Shown: positions 35,770 through 44,229, counted from the stretch's first letter. The stretch is DNA of 56,500 nucleotides from an uncultured Prevotellaceae bacterium (GCA_902774795.1 CACYKA010000008.1:1-56500), one strand, 5' to 3'. Translations and numbers: made by a program. The notes: generated from the letters alone by a model not told the origin.

Positions 35770-35925
35770 TTATTGGAAGTTATAGCCCATACGCATTATC
35801 AGTCGATTAGCGGGCATATACCATGACTGACGGGAGGCTGCGTTACACCTTTGATAACCCTGTTTAATAATAGTACGCAATGCGTGCTGAGGTTTACTCT
35901 TCTCCGTCACAAATACAAAATACAC
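35770..35925 (-). CDS. Possible small basic protein upstream of the helicase
   Basis: Open frame of 51 residues if begun at GTG 35925; it stays open to TTG 35949, within the -7 box at 35947-35954. It ends 7 bases before the helicase ATG. The product is basic and ends in LIMRMGYNFQ, with TIIKQGYQRC in the middle; I do not recognise it. No ATG is available at the N terminus, so the call rests on position in the operon and on an uninterrupted frame. Confidence 0.3.
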   Translation of the reverse strand: MYFVFVTEKSKPQHALRTIIKQGYQRCNAASRQSWYMPANRLIMRMGYNFQ

Positions 35926-35946
35926 CCGAAGAGAGCTTTCCGCATG

Positions 35947-35954
35947 CAAAAATA
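35947..35954 (-). promoter_or_regulatory. Possible -7 box for the helicase-primase genes
   Basis: TATTTTTG on the minus strand followed by CATGCG. It matches TAnnTTTG but lies in an AT-rich region, so a chance match is possible. Confidence 0.35.
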
Positions 35955-35999
35955 CAACAATTGTTTGCTATATTATTTTATCTTCTTACTTTCAACACA

Positions 36000-36191
36000 T
36001 CACATCATATTTTTAATGGCACAACCATCCTTGATGACTCTAACCATATGACGTTGACGCCAGGAACGAGAAAAATTGTCGTTGCCATTCTTTAAACGCT
36101 CAGACAGAAATTGTCCAAGAAGTCGAGGCTCATATTCTTTTGATTGGCCTGTCTGGAGTTTTGTAAGTTCTTTTATCATATTGCTTAACAT
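36000..36191 (-). CDS. Possible 63-residue protein of the replication block
   Basis: Short ORF reading MLSNMIKELTKLQTGQSKEY and then a basic second half with SRSWRQRHMVRVIKDG. It is hydrophilic and helical, and fits no family I recognise; a DNA-binding role is only suggested by charge. A TACCTTTG box at 36282-36289 (minus) lies 91 bases upstream of its ATG, which supports transcription. The gap to the helicase start is 237 bases and holds another possible small ORF. Confidence 0.4.
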   Translation of the reverse strand: MLSNMIKELTKLQTGQSKEYEPRLLGQFLSERLKNGNDNFSRSWRQRHMVRVIKDGCAIKNMM

Positions 36192-36281
36192 TTATACATA
36201 TCATGCTGCTGCTCACGATTCGCGGCTCATTTACCAAGTATTCGACAAACAGCCCATGCGGATATATGTCTTTTGATGATG

Positions 36282-36289
36282 CAAAGGTA
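36282..36289 (-). promoter_or_regulatory. Bacteroidetes -7 box upstream of the 63-residue ORF
   Basis: TACCTTTG followed by CATC on the minus strand. It probably begins the helicase-primase transcript. Confidence 0.6.
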
Positions 36290-36304
36290 AATAGAGATTT
36301 TAGA

Positions 36305-36342
36305 AGAAAAAAAGAAAGAAAGTTGTTGGAACTTTCTTTCTT
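36305..36342 (-). terminator. Intrinsic terminator of the 498-residue gene
   Basis: A perfect 13-bp stem (36312-36324 with 36330-36342) and a 5-base loop; on the minus strand it is followed by a T-run. Confidence 0.85.
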
Positions 36343-36399
36343 GGTGAAGTGTGTTGTTATAAAAAAAGGATGCTTACTAGCATCATTATTTACTTCATA

Positions 36400-37896
36400 T
36401 TAACATAGATACTTCGAAATAACATTTACTACGTCATTTTTAATATTTTTGTCTATTATTACATTACCTAATGCTCCTTTTACCGGATGATTTTCACCAC
36501 GTCCAGTTATCTCATGTTCTTTACCATCATCTTTAGGTTCTAAAAGCCTAGCCATGCCCGCGTATGTTGTACCTATCTTGAATACCTTTTTATCTTTCAT
36601 CAGGTGAATAATATTGGCTACTAAATTGCGATTAAAGATAGTATCTTTCTGTTTCCCCTTCTCAAAGACTTTGTTTTTAACGCTTTCAATACTTAGTATC
36701 TCATCCCACATCTTATCATAGATAGACGAATACTCGTCTTTCACAATCTCTTTCAATTTGCCAACATATTCCATGATAGCCCTACGTTTTGTCTCCATAC
36801 CATCGTCCTCATGTCTAAATATATAAACCCTACCCAAACGGCCATTCAAACTATGCTCTACATAGAATCCCCTTTTATTAATAACACAGCCAGTCTCAGC
36901 CTCCAACTCGCGTATGTCTATGCCGTACTCTTGTAGCTGTACTGTCCATATGTTTCCTATTTCTTCCAGAATTCTGTAATATTTTCTAAAACAATCTTGC
37001 ATGGGTGTATGCTCTTTACCCTCATAGAGCATGCCTCTTCGTAGCCATTCCATTTCTTCTTTCGTTATATGTTTTTTTAATTTCCCGATGAACCTTACAT
37101 CTACGCCTTGAAGCTCAAGGTCTTTTGAACTCCATATTGTACGAATGCAAGGATTTTTCTTATCAGGCATTTCGACAAGATCATCGTCACCATTGACCCT
37201 GCGTACATAAGACTTCAATTTATTCATTTCCATTTTGGCCATCTGACGGCAAATTCGGACACATTCCTTCTCATTCTTGTTTCGAGTCTTTTCTTCAACC
37301 ATTTCCTTCACGGCCTGACTCAACTTCCCCTTAGCCATACCCAGGTAGTAAATATCTGCATACTGCTTGATTTCAAATTCAATCCAAAAGTCATCTAAGT
37401 TTTTCTTTGTTTTTGTTGTTCCACGATACTCATCTAAGACGAGATATAAACATCTCCATGGACTTCCTAAGCTAATGGCAGCAAATTCGGAAATGACAGT
37501 TTCATAGAATTCCATTGAAGAATACCCGTTGGGATGTAGGTTACGTTGGTACTCCCCGTAAGCGTAATTCAAATAATTAGTAATAAAATTATCTGCTTGC
37601 TTTGCAATCTCAGGAAAATTAGGCAAAACATGCCTTAGGGCAATCTGATATGATAGTTCTTTCTTTATATGATTATAGGTAAGTGCTTCACGTTTGATAT
37701 TTTCTTCCCCCATATGCCATTTATTGCTGACACGGAAGATTTCAACACATTGTTCTCGGTAACCTTTCCATAAAGCGTCTCTCCCATCAGCATTCGGATG
37801 TTCAGCCCAGAACTTCATGATTCCGCCTTCCTGATTCATCAATACCTGCCGAAAATCTTTATCTTTTCTAATATAATATTCTAATGTATTTTTCAT
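36400..37896 (-). CDS. Protein of unknown function, 498 residues (ORF498)
   Basis: Soluble, strongly charged protein without signal peptide or membrane segments; I recognise no domain. It is largely helical for the first ~330 residues, with a basic middle (VKEMVEEKTRNKNEKECV, MNKLKSYVRRVNGDDD), then a shorter region with a beta-hairpin-like stretch (CVINKRGFYVEHSLNGRLGRV, about 345-365) and a C-terminal part with GTTYAGMARLLEP and a glycine-rich turn. It stands alone between its own promoter (37901-37908) and terminator (36305-36342), upstream of the replication genes. The box ends 4 bases before the ATG, implying a leaderless mRNA. It may belong to the same accessory element. Confidence 0.75.
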   Translation of the reverse strand: MKNTLEYYIRKDKDFRQVLMNQEGGIMKFWAEHPNADGRDALWKGYREQCVEIFRVSNKWHMGEENIKREALTYNHIKKELSYQIALRHVLPNFPEIAKQADNFITNYLNYAYGEYQRNLHPNGYSSMEFYETVISEFAAISLGSPWRCLYLVLDEYRGTTKTKKNLDDFWIEFEIKQYADIYYLGMAKGKLSQAVKEMVEEKTRNKNEKECVRICRQMAKMEMNKLKSYVRRVNGDDDLVEMPDKKNPCIRTIWSSKDLELQGVDVRFIGKLKKHITKEEMEWLRRGMLYEGKEHTPMQDCFRKYYRILEEIGNIWTVQLQEYGIDIRELEAETGCVINKRGFYVEHSLNGRLGRVYIFRHEDDGMETKRRAIMEYVGKLKEIVKDEYSSIYDKMWDEILSIESVKNKVFEKGKQKDTIFNRNLVANIIHLMKDKKVFKIGTTYAGMARLLEPKDDGKEHEITGRGENHPVKGALGNVIIDKNIKNDVVNVISKYLC

Positions 37897-37900
37897 GCTG

Positions 37901-37908
37901 CAAAGTTA
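37901..37908 (-). promoter_or_regulatory. Bacteroidetes -7 box for ORF498
   Basis: TAACTTTG followed by CAGC and then directly the ATG, on the minus strand. Confidence 0.65.
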
Positions 37909-38072
37909 CAAAAATCTTTTGATACCACTACATTATTCATAAAAAAAATAACATAATAGACGTAATGATCTCAAAATTTTTCATTTGGACTAAAAATCAT
38001 ACCAACTAAATATCTCTTTTACAACATAAATGCTTGTTATGAGTCGTTTCCAAACAAAAAATCGAACAATTA

Positions 38073-38104
38073 TTTTGACATTTCAGAATTAATTCGTACT
38101 TTTG
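38073..38104 (+). promoter_or_regulatory. Complete Bacteroidetes promoter (-33 TTTG, -7 TACTTTTG)
   Basis: TTTG at 38073-38076 and TACTTTTG at 38097-38104 are spaced by 20 bases, matching the sigma-ABfr consensus. It would start the structured RNA just downstream. Confidence 0.7.
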
Positions 38105-38108
38105 CACT

Positions 38109-38275
38109 CAGCATCATAAGATGCAGACATATTGCTCAATAGACTCTCTATCACCACTTGAGAAAAGGGCAAACTTTCAATATTGGGACTGCCCCTTACA
38201 GGCGCAGATTTCCCATATTTGAAAGTGGCTTGTGGTGAGCCGAGAGTCATATGGCGAAGGTCTGCGCCTTTTTAT
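38109..38275 (+). ncRNA. Long rod-like RNA with U-run; 6S-like RNA or attenuator leader
   Basis: Helices read by eye: GACTCTC 38142-38148 with GAGAGTC 38242-38248; TCACCAC 38151-38157 with GTGGTGA 38232-38238; a large asymmetric bubble (15 versus 5 bases); then 38173-38188 with 38211-38226 (two single bulges); and CTGC/GCAG at the tip. A short stem GGCG/CGCC (38253-38256, 38265-38268) ends in TTTTT. Alternatively GGCGCAGA 38201-38208 pairs with TCTGCGCC 38261-38268 as a strong 8-bp terminator that would open the rod. A small GCATC/GATGC hairpin starts the RNA. The BspA gene begins about 45 bases later. Confidence 0.65.
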
Positions 38276-38320
38276 TGCCTAAAAGTATTTAATTCTTTCT
38301 AATCTAAAATATAAATCTGT

Positions 38321-40927
38321 ATGAAAAGGTTAACCTTTCTATTCCTACTAATATTACTACCACTGATGGCAAGAGCATATAGTGCACAAATCGATGGCAT
38401 TTATTATGATTTTTCAGGAAATACGGCTACAGTTACTTATCGTTCAGAATATAGTGGTAACGAAAATGCCTATACTGATAATGTGGTTATTCCTTCGTCA
38501 GTAATTTTTGGTGGAAACGAATATATTGTTACATCAATAGGAGAAAGAGCTTTCTATAGTTGTTACGGTCTGACATCTGTAACAATTCCTAATAGTGTGA
38601 TTTCTATTGGACAATCAGCTTTCTGGTATTGTATAAACATGACATCTGTCACTATCGGCAACAATGTGAATTCAATAGAAGATTATGCCTTTTCTAATTG
38701 CTCAAAGCTGACTTCTATAATTATCCCCAACAGCGTAATATCAATAAAAAACGGTGCTTTCTATAATTGTTCAAAACTAAACTCTATAACATTCCCAAAC
38801 AGCGCTATATTAATAGGAGAAAAAGTTTTCGAAGGCACTGCATGGTACGATAACCAACCTAATGGTTTAGTTTATGCAGGAAAGGTTGCATACAAATATA
38901 AAGGGACGATGCCTTCAAATTCAAACATATCTATAGCAGAGGGAACATTGGTCATTAATAGCAATATTTTTTTGGACTGTTCTAGCCTTGCCTCTATAAA
39001 AATCCCCAATAGTGTGATATCAATAGGAGACTTCGCGTTCTCTGGTTGCAAAGGCATTACTTCGATAACCATACCCAATAGCGTAACTTCTATAGGATAT
39101 CGTGCTTTCAGTGAGTGTTCAAATTTAACTTCTGTCTCTATAGGCGAAAGCGTTATTTCAATAGGAAACTATGCTTTCTCTTACTGCTCAGCTCTAACAT
39201 CCATCACCATCCCTAACAGTGTGACATCAATTGGAAACTATGTTTTCTCAGGATGCAAACGCCTGACATCGATTAAATTTGGCAGCGGCGTTACATCAAT
39301 AGGAGACTATGCTTTTTCTTACTGCTCAGCTCTAACATCCGTCACCATCCCTAGCAGTGTGACTAGAATTGGATGGTATGCTTTCTATTTATGCACCGGC
39401 CTGACATCTGTCACGATTCCCAACAGCGTTACATCTATCGGAAATAGTGCTTTTGAAGGTTGCTCTAATCTTATAAAAATAGAACTAAATAGTAATGTAA
39501 TTGCATCTAAATCATACAACTCTGTTGCCTCTTTAAAAGATGTTTTTGGCACTCAAGTAACAGAATACATCCTTGGAAATGATGTGACATCAATCGGAAG
39601 TTATGCTTTCTACGGATGCTCTGCCCTCTCTTCCATCGCTATCAACAGTGTGATATCAATAGGAGACGATGCTTTCTATGGTTGCAATGGCTTGACATCT
39701 GTCCATATAACGGATATAACTGCATGGTGTAAAATTATTTTTTCAAGTCATAATTCTAATCCTTTGTATTTTTTACATCATCTATTCATGGATAATAAAG
39801 AGATAAAAGAATTAGTAATTCCCAACAGTGTGACATCTATTGGGAAATTTGCATTCTCTAATTGTTCCAGTCTGGAATCTATATCTATTTCCAACAGCGT
39901 TACATCAATTGGATTCGGTGCTTTTGAAGGCTGTTCCAGCCTAGAATCTGTATCTATTCCTAACAGCGTGACATCAATTGGAAGTACAGCTTTCATTAAT
40001 TGTTTTAGCTTAACTTCCATCAGTATTCCAAATAATGTTACATCAATAGAAGAGTCTTCTTTCTCTGGTTGTCGAAGCCTTAGAGTTGTTGCCATCCCAA
40101 ACAGTGTGTCATCCATAGAAAATAGTGCATTCCAAGGATGTTCAGCAATTACTAAAGTTGAGATAAATAGTGATACTATTGTAAATAAAACTTATAATTC
40201 TGATTTTTCAATAAAGGATATTTTTGGAAACCAAGTAAAAGTATATATTCTTGGTAACGAAATAAAATCAATAGGTAGCTATGCTTTCTATGGTTGTTCA
40301 GATCTTTTATCCATTATAATGCCCCATAGTTTAACATCTATCAGTAACAGTGCTTTCTCTGGCTGTAAAAATTTATCCTCTGTCACCATTCCTGACAGTG
40401 TACAAAGTATAGGAAATTATGCTTTTCGAAACTGTGCCAGCCTGTCATCCATTAAAATTCCAAACAAAGTAGTATCAATAGGAAGCAACGCTTTTGAAAG
40501 ATGTTCAAGTTTGACATCTATTACCATCCCTAACAGCGTTACATCAATAGCAAAGTTTGCTTTTTATGGATGCGCCGCCCTAACAGAGGCATACTGTTAT
40601 GCAGAGAATATTCCAACTACGCATAATGAAGCATTCAAAAATTCAAATAATATCAATGCCACACTCTATGTGCCAGAGGCATCTATTGAAGCCTACAAGA
40701 CAGCTGTTCCTTGGAGTGGATTCGGCAGCATTGTTGCTATTAACGACGAGCCTACTCTTCGTGGAGATGTTAATGGTGACGAAATTGTGAATGGTACAGA
40801 CATTCAGGCTATCATCAATTTCATTGTTGAAAGTGAGTATGATGAAAAAGCTGACGTGAACGAAGATGGAAATGTCAACGGCACGGACATTCAGGAGGTA
40901 ATCAACATCATAGTAGAAGGGGAATAG
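38321..40927 (+). CDS. BspA-like leucine-rich-repeat surface protein with dockerin-like tail (copy 3)
   Basis: Secreted protein of 868 residues with signal peptide MKRLTFLFLLILLPLMARA, distinct from the other three copies. Its body is about 30 LRR_5 repeats of 23 residues, interrupted by caps such as GTAWYDNQPNGLVYAGKVA and two related inserts around EINSDTIVNKTYNS. Two calcium-loop repeats (DVNGDEIVNGTDIQ, DVNEDGNVNGTDIQ) precede the stop. It is preceded by the structured RNA and its promoter, so its expression may depend on read-through of the U-run. AT content is higher than in the neighbouring core genes. Confidence 0.87.
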   Translation: MKRLTFLFLLILLPLMARAYSAQIDGIYYDFSGNTATVTYRSEYSGNENAYTDNVVIPSSVIFGGNEYIVTSIGERAFYSCYGLTSVTIPNSVISIGQSAFWYCINMTSVTIGNNVNSIEDYAFSNCSKLTSIIIPNSVISIKNGAFYNCSKLNSITFPNSAILIGEKVFEGTAWYDNQPNGLVYAGKVAYKYKGTMPSNSNISIAEGTLVINSNIFLDCSSLASIKIPNSVISIGDFAFSGCKGITSITIPNSVTSIGYRAFSECSNLTSVSIGESVISIGNYAFSYCSALTSITIPNSVTSIGNYVFSGCKRLTSIKFGSGVTSIGDYAFSYCSALTSVTIPSSVTRIGWYAFYLCTGLTSVTIPNSVTSIGNSAFEGCSNLIKIELNSNVIASKSYNSVASLKDVFGTQVTEYILGNDVTSIGSYAFYGCSALSSIAINSVISIGDDAFYGCNGLTSVHITDITAWCKIIFSSHNSNPLYFLHHLFMDNKEIKELVIPNSVTSIGKFAFSNCSSLESISISNSVTSIGFGAFEGCSSLESVSIPNSVTSIGSTAFINCFSLTSISIPNNVTSIEESSFSGCRSLRVVAIPNSVSSIENSAFQGCSAITKVEINSDTIVNKTYNSDFSIKDIFGNQVKVYILGNEIKSIGSYAFYGCSDLLSIIMPHSLTSISNSAFSGCKNLSSVTIPDSVQSIGNYAFRNCASLSSIKIPNKVVSIGSNAFERCSSLTSITIPNSVTSIAKFAFYGCAALTEAYCYAENIPTTHNEAFKNSNNINATLYVPEASIEAYKTAVPWSGFGSIVAINDEPTLRGDVNGDEIVNGTDIQAIINFIVESEYDEKADVNEDGNVNGTDIQEVINIIVEGE

Positions 40928-40933
40928 TTTGCG

Positions 40934-41051
40934 GTTTACAGTTTCTTGCGCTCCGTAGGTGCTCAGGCGTTTCTGTCCCCCGCGAAACGGGGGAACCGAA
41001 GGGGGTGTAAAGACCATTGACCAAGCTCGGAGTCCCGTTTACGGTTTACAG
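40934..41051. repeat. Interspersed repeat, copy 1
   Basis: It begins GTTTACAGTTTCTTGCG, continues with CTCCGTAGGTGCTCAGGCG, and ends CGGAGTCCCGTTTAC. A second copy lies at 55975-56042. This copy carries an extra ~58 bases in the middle, including a CCCCCG-CGAAA-CGGGGG hairpin. Both copies lie directly downstream of a gene stop. Confidence 0.7.
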
Positions 41052-41060
41052 ATAAATTAT

Positions 41061-41098
41061 AAAGCCCTTTGAGTGCAAACGCTCAAGGGGCTTTTTTT
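41061..41098 (+). terminator. Intrinsic terminator downstream of BspA copy 3
   Basis: GCCCTTTGAG pairs with CTCAAGGGGC (one G-T pair), followed by seven T. Confidence 0.85.
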
Positions 41099-41154
41099 GT
41101 GTTTTTCCTGCAAAAATAACTGGCAAAAGACTTGCATATCTCGCATTTTTTTTG

Positions 41155-41162
41155 TACCTTTG
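41155..41162 (+). promoter_or_regulatory. Bacteroidetes -7 box for the P5-like gene
   Basis: TACCTTTG, 60 bases upstream of the ATG at 41222. Confidence 0.65.
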
Positions 41163-41221
41163 TAAGGTATTTAAAACTATACACTTAACCTTAATTTATT
41201 CACCATTAAAAACACACAATT

Positions 41222-41656
41222 ATGAGTAACAAAAAGAAAATTGATTCCCCTCGTGGAATAAGAAACAACAATCCGCTGAATATAAGAGTCGGAAACGACT
41301 GGCAGGGGGAGCGAAAGCCGAATACTGACGGGGCTTTCGAACAGTTCACAACCATGCAGTACGGATACCGCGCAGCGTTCAAGCTGCTGAAGGCTTACAT
41401 CGAGAGGCATCATTGCCGGACTATCCGCTTTATCATCAACCGATGGGCACCGCCCAAGGAGAACAACACCAATGCGTACCTGAAACGCGTGGTGGAGATA
41501 AGCGGCCTAAATCCCGATGCCGTAATCGCCTTCTGGCACAAGCAAACAATGATAGATCTTGTCTATGCTATGACAATAGTCGAAAACGGCGTGGCGGTGG
41601 AGAAGAGCGTCATAGCCGCTGGCTACGACTTGGCAAAGGGAGTGGAAGGGGAGTGA
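41222..41656 (+). CDS. Structural-protein-P5-like phage protein
   Basis: Protein of 144 residues. The opening SPRGIRNNNPLNIRVGNDW, followed by QYGYRAAFKLLKAYI and FIINRWAPPKENNTNAYLKR, matches the small phage/prophage family annotated as 'structural protein P5' and found across Bacteroidales; it resembles lytic or peptidoglycan-processing domains. It probably belongs with the phage-like replication genes, though two genes separate them. It has its own promoter and terminator. Its role in the host is unknown. Confidence 0.8.
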   Translation: MSNKKKIDSPRGIRNNNPLNIRVGNDWQGERKPNTDGAFEQFTTMQYGYRAAFKLLKAYIERHHCRTIRFIINRWAPPKENNTNAYLKRVVEISGLNPDAVIAFWHKQTMIDLVYAMTIVENGVAVEKSVIAAGYDLAKGVEGE

Positions 41657-41664
41657 GAAGGGAA

Positions 41665-41706
41665 AAACGGATAGTCCCACGGCGGTGCTATCCGTTTAAT
41701 TTTTTC
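41665..41706 (+). terminator. Intrinsic terminator after the P5-like gene
   Basis: AAACGGATAG (41665-41674) pairs with CTATCCGTTT (41688-41697), followed by AATTTTTT. Confidence 0.9.
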
Positions 41707-41738
41707 GCTGTTTTCTTGCACAGTTCAGATTTTATTCT

Positions 41739-41746
41739 TACTTTTG
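41739..41746 (+). promoter_or_regulatory. Bacteroidetes -7 box for the fourth BspA-like gene
   Basis: TACTTTTG followed by CACTC, 35 bases upstream of ATG 41782; context nearly identical to 24181-24188. Confidence 0.7.
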
Positions 41747-41781
41747 CACTCGGAAAGACAAAATCTAAATCAAATATAACA

Positions 41782-44229
41782 ATGAAAAAGAACATTTTAC
41801 TATTCGTTTTTACTTTGCTGTCAACCCTGACGGCAAGTGCGTATGATGCTGAGATTGACGGTGTATTTTACAATTTAAATGCAGAAACAATGCAAGCAAC
41901 AGTTACATCTGGTAACATCAAATACACGGGTAGCGTGACTATTCCCGCAACCGTAAACTACAATGGTGTGACCTATAACGTGACAACAATTGGTGACTAT
42001 GCTTTTCTAAGTTGCACTGGTATGACATCTGTAGAAATCCCCAACAGCATTACATCTATAGGAGAATATGCTTTCTTATGTTGCTCCAATCTAACATCAG
42101 TGATCATCCCAAATAGCGTGACATCAATTAAAGAGGGTATCTTCTGTGAATGTTCCAATCTGGCATCCATTGCCATTCCTAATAGCGTGACTTCAATAAG
42201 TGAGTGTGCTTTCCAGAAATGCTCTAGTCTGACGTCAATTGACCTTCCCAACAGCGTTACCAAAATAGAAGGTTATGCTTTCCAAGAATGCTCCAGCTTG
42301 ACTTCTATAATCATCCCCAACAGTGTGACATCTATTGATGAGGGTGCTTTCGGGTATTGCTACAAACTGGCATCCATTACCATTCCTAACAACGTGACGT
42401 CAATAGGATATGGGGCATTTTCTGGCTGCTATGCCTTGACGTCGGTTACTATCGGTAGTAGCGTGACAGAAATAGGGAGTTATGCTTTCTCTAGCTGCAG
42501 CGCCCTGACCTCTATCGCAATTCCCAAAAGCGTGACATCAATAGGAGGTAATGCTTTCGATTATTGCTCCGGCCTGACTTCTATCACAGTAGAGAGTGGA
42601 AATACAACATACGATTCCCGCGATAATTGTAATGCTATAATAGCAACATCTACTAATTCTCTGATTTTAGGATGTAAGAATACTATTATTCCCAACAGCG
42701 TGACATCAATAGGTTGTGGTGCTTTCTATGGTTGCTCCGGTCTGACATCCATCGTAATCCCCAATAGCGTGATGTGGTTAGAATTGTGGGCTTTCTGTAG
42801 TTGCTCTGGCTTGACATCGGTTACTATTGGCAATAGTGTGCAGTCAATAGGACATGAGGCTTTTCGTTTTTGTTCCAACCTGACGTCAGTCACTTGCGAG
42901 GCAGCATCTGTACCGTCAACAGATAACAATGCGTTTGACGATATTCCTCAGAGCGATGCGACGCTTTATGTGCCAGCCTCTGCTTTGGAAAGTTACAAGG
43001 CTACCGCACCTTGGAGTGCTTTTGGCAAAATTGTTGCGATTGACGAATACGAGCCTGTAGCTGAAAGTATTATCATTAACGGGAAAAACTTCCCTGACGA
43101 GAACTTCCGTAACTGGATTCTGTCGCAAGAATACGGTCGGGACGGCGTGCTGACAGATGAAGAGATTGCCAATATGACAATTATTAACGTATCTGACAAA
43201 AACATCCAGAGCATGAAAGGAATAGAGTGCTTTACGGCACTGCAATATCTAGACTGTAGCAGCAACAACTTGGCGTCTATTGATGTTTCGAAGAATACAT
43301 TGTTGAGGACTCTGTATTGTGACGAAAACCAACTGACTTCACTTGATTTATCGAAGAATACTCTGTTGATGATACTTGACTGTAGCTACAATCAGTTGAC
43401 ATCGCTTGATATATCAACTCTTACAGCTTTGGAAAGTTTACAATGTCATGATAACCAGTTGACCTCGCTCGATGTGTCCAATACGGCACTGGTATATATA
43501 GAGTGTTACAGAAACCAACTTACTTCGCTTGATGTGTCAGGATGTACAGCATTGCGGTTATTAGACTGCGAACATAACCAACTTACTTCACTAGATGTGT
43601 CGAATAAAAAGGAGCTGTTCTGGCTAATGTGCTACAACAACCAGCTTACCTCGCTTGATGTGTCGGGATGTACTAACTTGATGACTCTGAGTATCTATTG
43701 CAACCAGATAAAGGGGGCTGCAATGGATAAATTTGTGGAAGATTTGCCGGCATTCGACTTTGAAAACAGGATGGGTGTAATATACTTCGAGAACGAAGGA
43801 AACGAAATGACAACCACTCAGGTGGCTGTTGCAAAAGCAAAAAACATGATTCCGATGTTTGCTATCAATGAAAATGATTGGCGGGATTACGAAGGAAGCG
43901 AGCCTGAGGTGAAGAAGTGCGCAACTCCGACGATAAGTTTTGTAGGCGGCAAGATAGTGTTTGACTGCGAGACAGAAGGGGCAGAATTCGTTTCTGAGGT
44001 AACATGTTCTGATAGCGGAAAGTATAGCGGCAGTGAGATACCTGTCACCTCAACATATACCGTCAGCGTTTATGCAAAGAAGGACGGCTATGAAGACTCT
44101 GACGTTGCTACGAAGGAGATAGAGGTAAGTGGCGGCTCAACAGCCAAGAAGGGTGACGTAAACGAAGACGGAACTGTCAACGGCACGGACATTCAGGAGG
44201 TGATTAATATCATCGTTAATGCGGATTAA
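41782..44229 (+). CDS. BspA-like leucine-rich-repeat surface protein with dockerin-like tail (copy 4)
   Basis: Secreted protein of 815 residues from ATG 41782. The same frame is open to 41413, but that part overlaps the P5-like gene and lies before the promoter. Architecture matches copy 1: signal peptide MKKNILLFVFTLLSTLTASA, LRR_5 repeats to about residue 400 (with a DSRDNCNAIIATSTNSLIL cap), an internalin-like block of NQLTSLDVS units at about 490-640, a chitobiase-C-terminus-like domain (CATPTISFVGGKIVF onward) and one calcium-loop repeat (GDVNEDGTVNGTDIQEV). The promoter, signal peptide and the last ~100 codons are nearly identical to copy 1 at DNA level. A bidirectional terminator follows. 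Confidence 0.87.
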   Translation: MKKNILLFVFTLLSTLTASAYDAEIDGVFYNLNAETMQATVTSGNIKYTGSVTIPATVNYNGVTYNVTTIGDYAFLSCTGMTSVEIPNSITSIGEYAFLCCSNLTSVIIPNSVTSIKEGIFCECSNLASIAIPNSVTSISECAFQKCSSLTSIDLPNSVTKIEGYAFQECSSLTSIIIPNSVTSIDEGAFGYCYKLASITIPNNVTSIGYGAFSGCYALTSVTIGSSVTEIGSYAFSSCSALTSIAIPKSVTSIGGNAFDYCSGLTSITVESGNTTYDSRDNCNAIIATSTNSLILGCKNTIIPNSVTSIGCGAFYGCSGLTSIVIPNSVMWLELWAFCSCSGLTSVTIGNSVQSIGHEAFRFCSNLTSVTCEAASVPSTDNNAFDDIPQSDATLYVPASALESYKATAPWSAFGKIVAIDEYEPVAESIIINGKNFPDENFRNWILSQEYGRDGVLTDEEIANMTIINVSDKNIQSMKGIECFTALQYLDCSSNNLASIDVSKNTLLRTLYCDENQLTSLDLSKNTLLMILDCSYNQLTSLDISTLTALESLQCHDNQLTSLDVSNTALVYIECYRNQLTSLDVSGCTALRLLDCEHNQLTSLDVSNKKELFWLMCYNNQLTSLDVSGCTNLMTLSIYCNQIKGAAMDKFVEDLPAFDFENRMGVIYFENEGNEMTTTQVAVAKAKNMIPMFAINENDWRDYEGSEPEVKKCATPTISFVGGKIVFDCETEGAEFVSEVTCSDSGKYSGSEIPVTSTYTVSVYAKKDGYEDSDVATKEIEVSGGSTAKKGDVNEDGTVNGTDIQEVINIIVNAD

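Noticed and set aside
35880-36095. Plus-strand frames in the helicase upstream region
   Set aside because: No plus-strand promoter, composition is AT-rich random, and the minus-strand operon reads through here.
41413-41781. 123-codon N-terminal extension of BspA copy 4
   Set aside because: It overlaps the P5-like gene in another frame and precedes the promoter; a perfect signal peptide begins at 41782.
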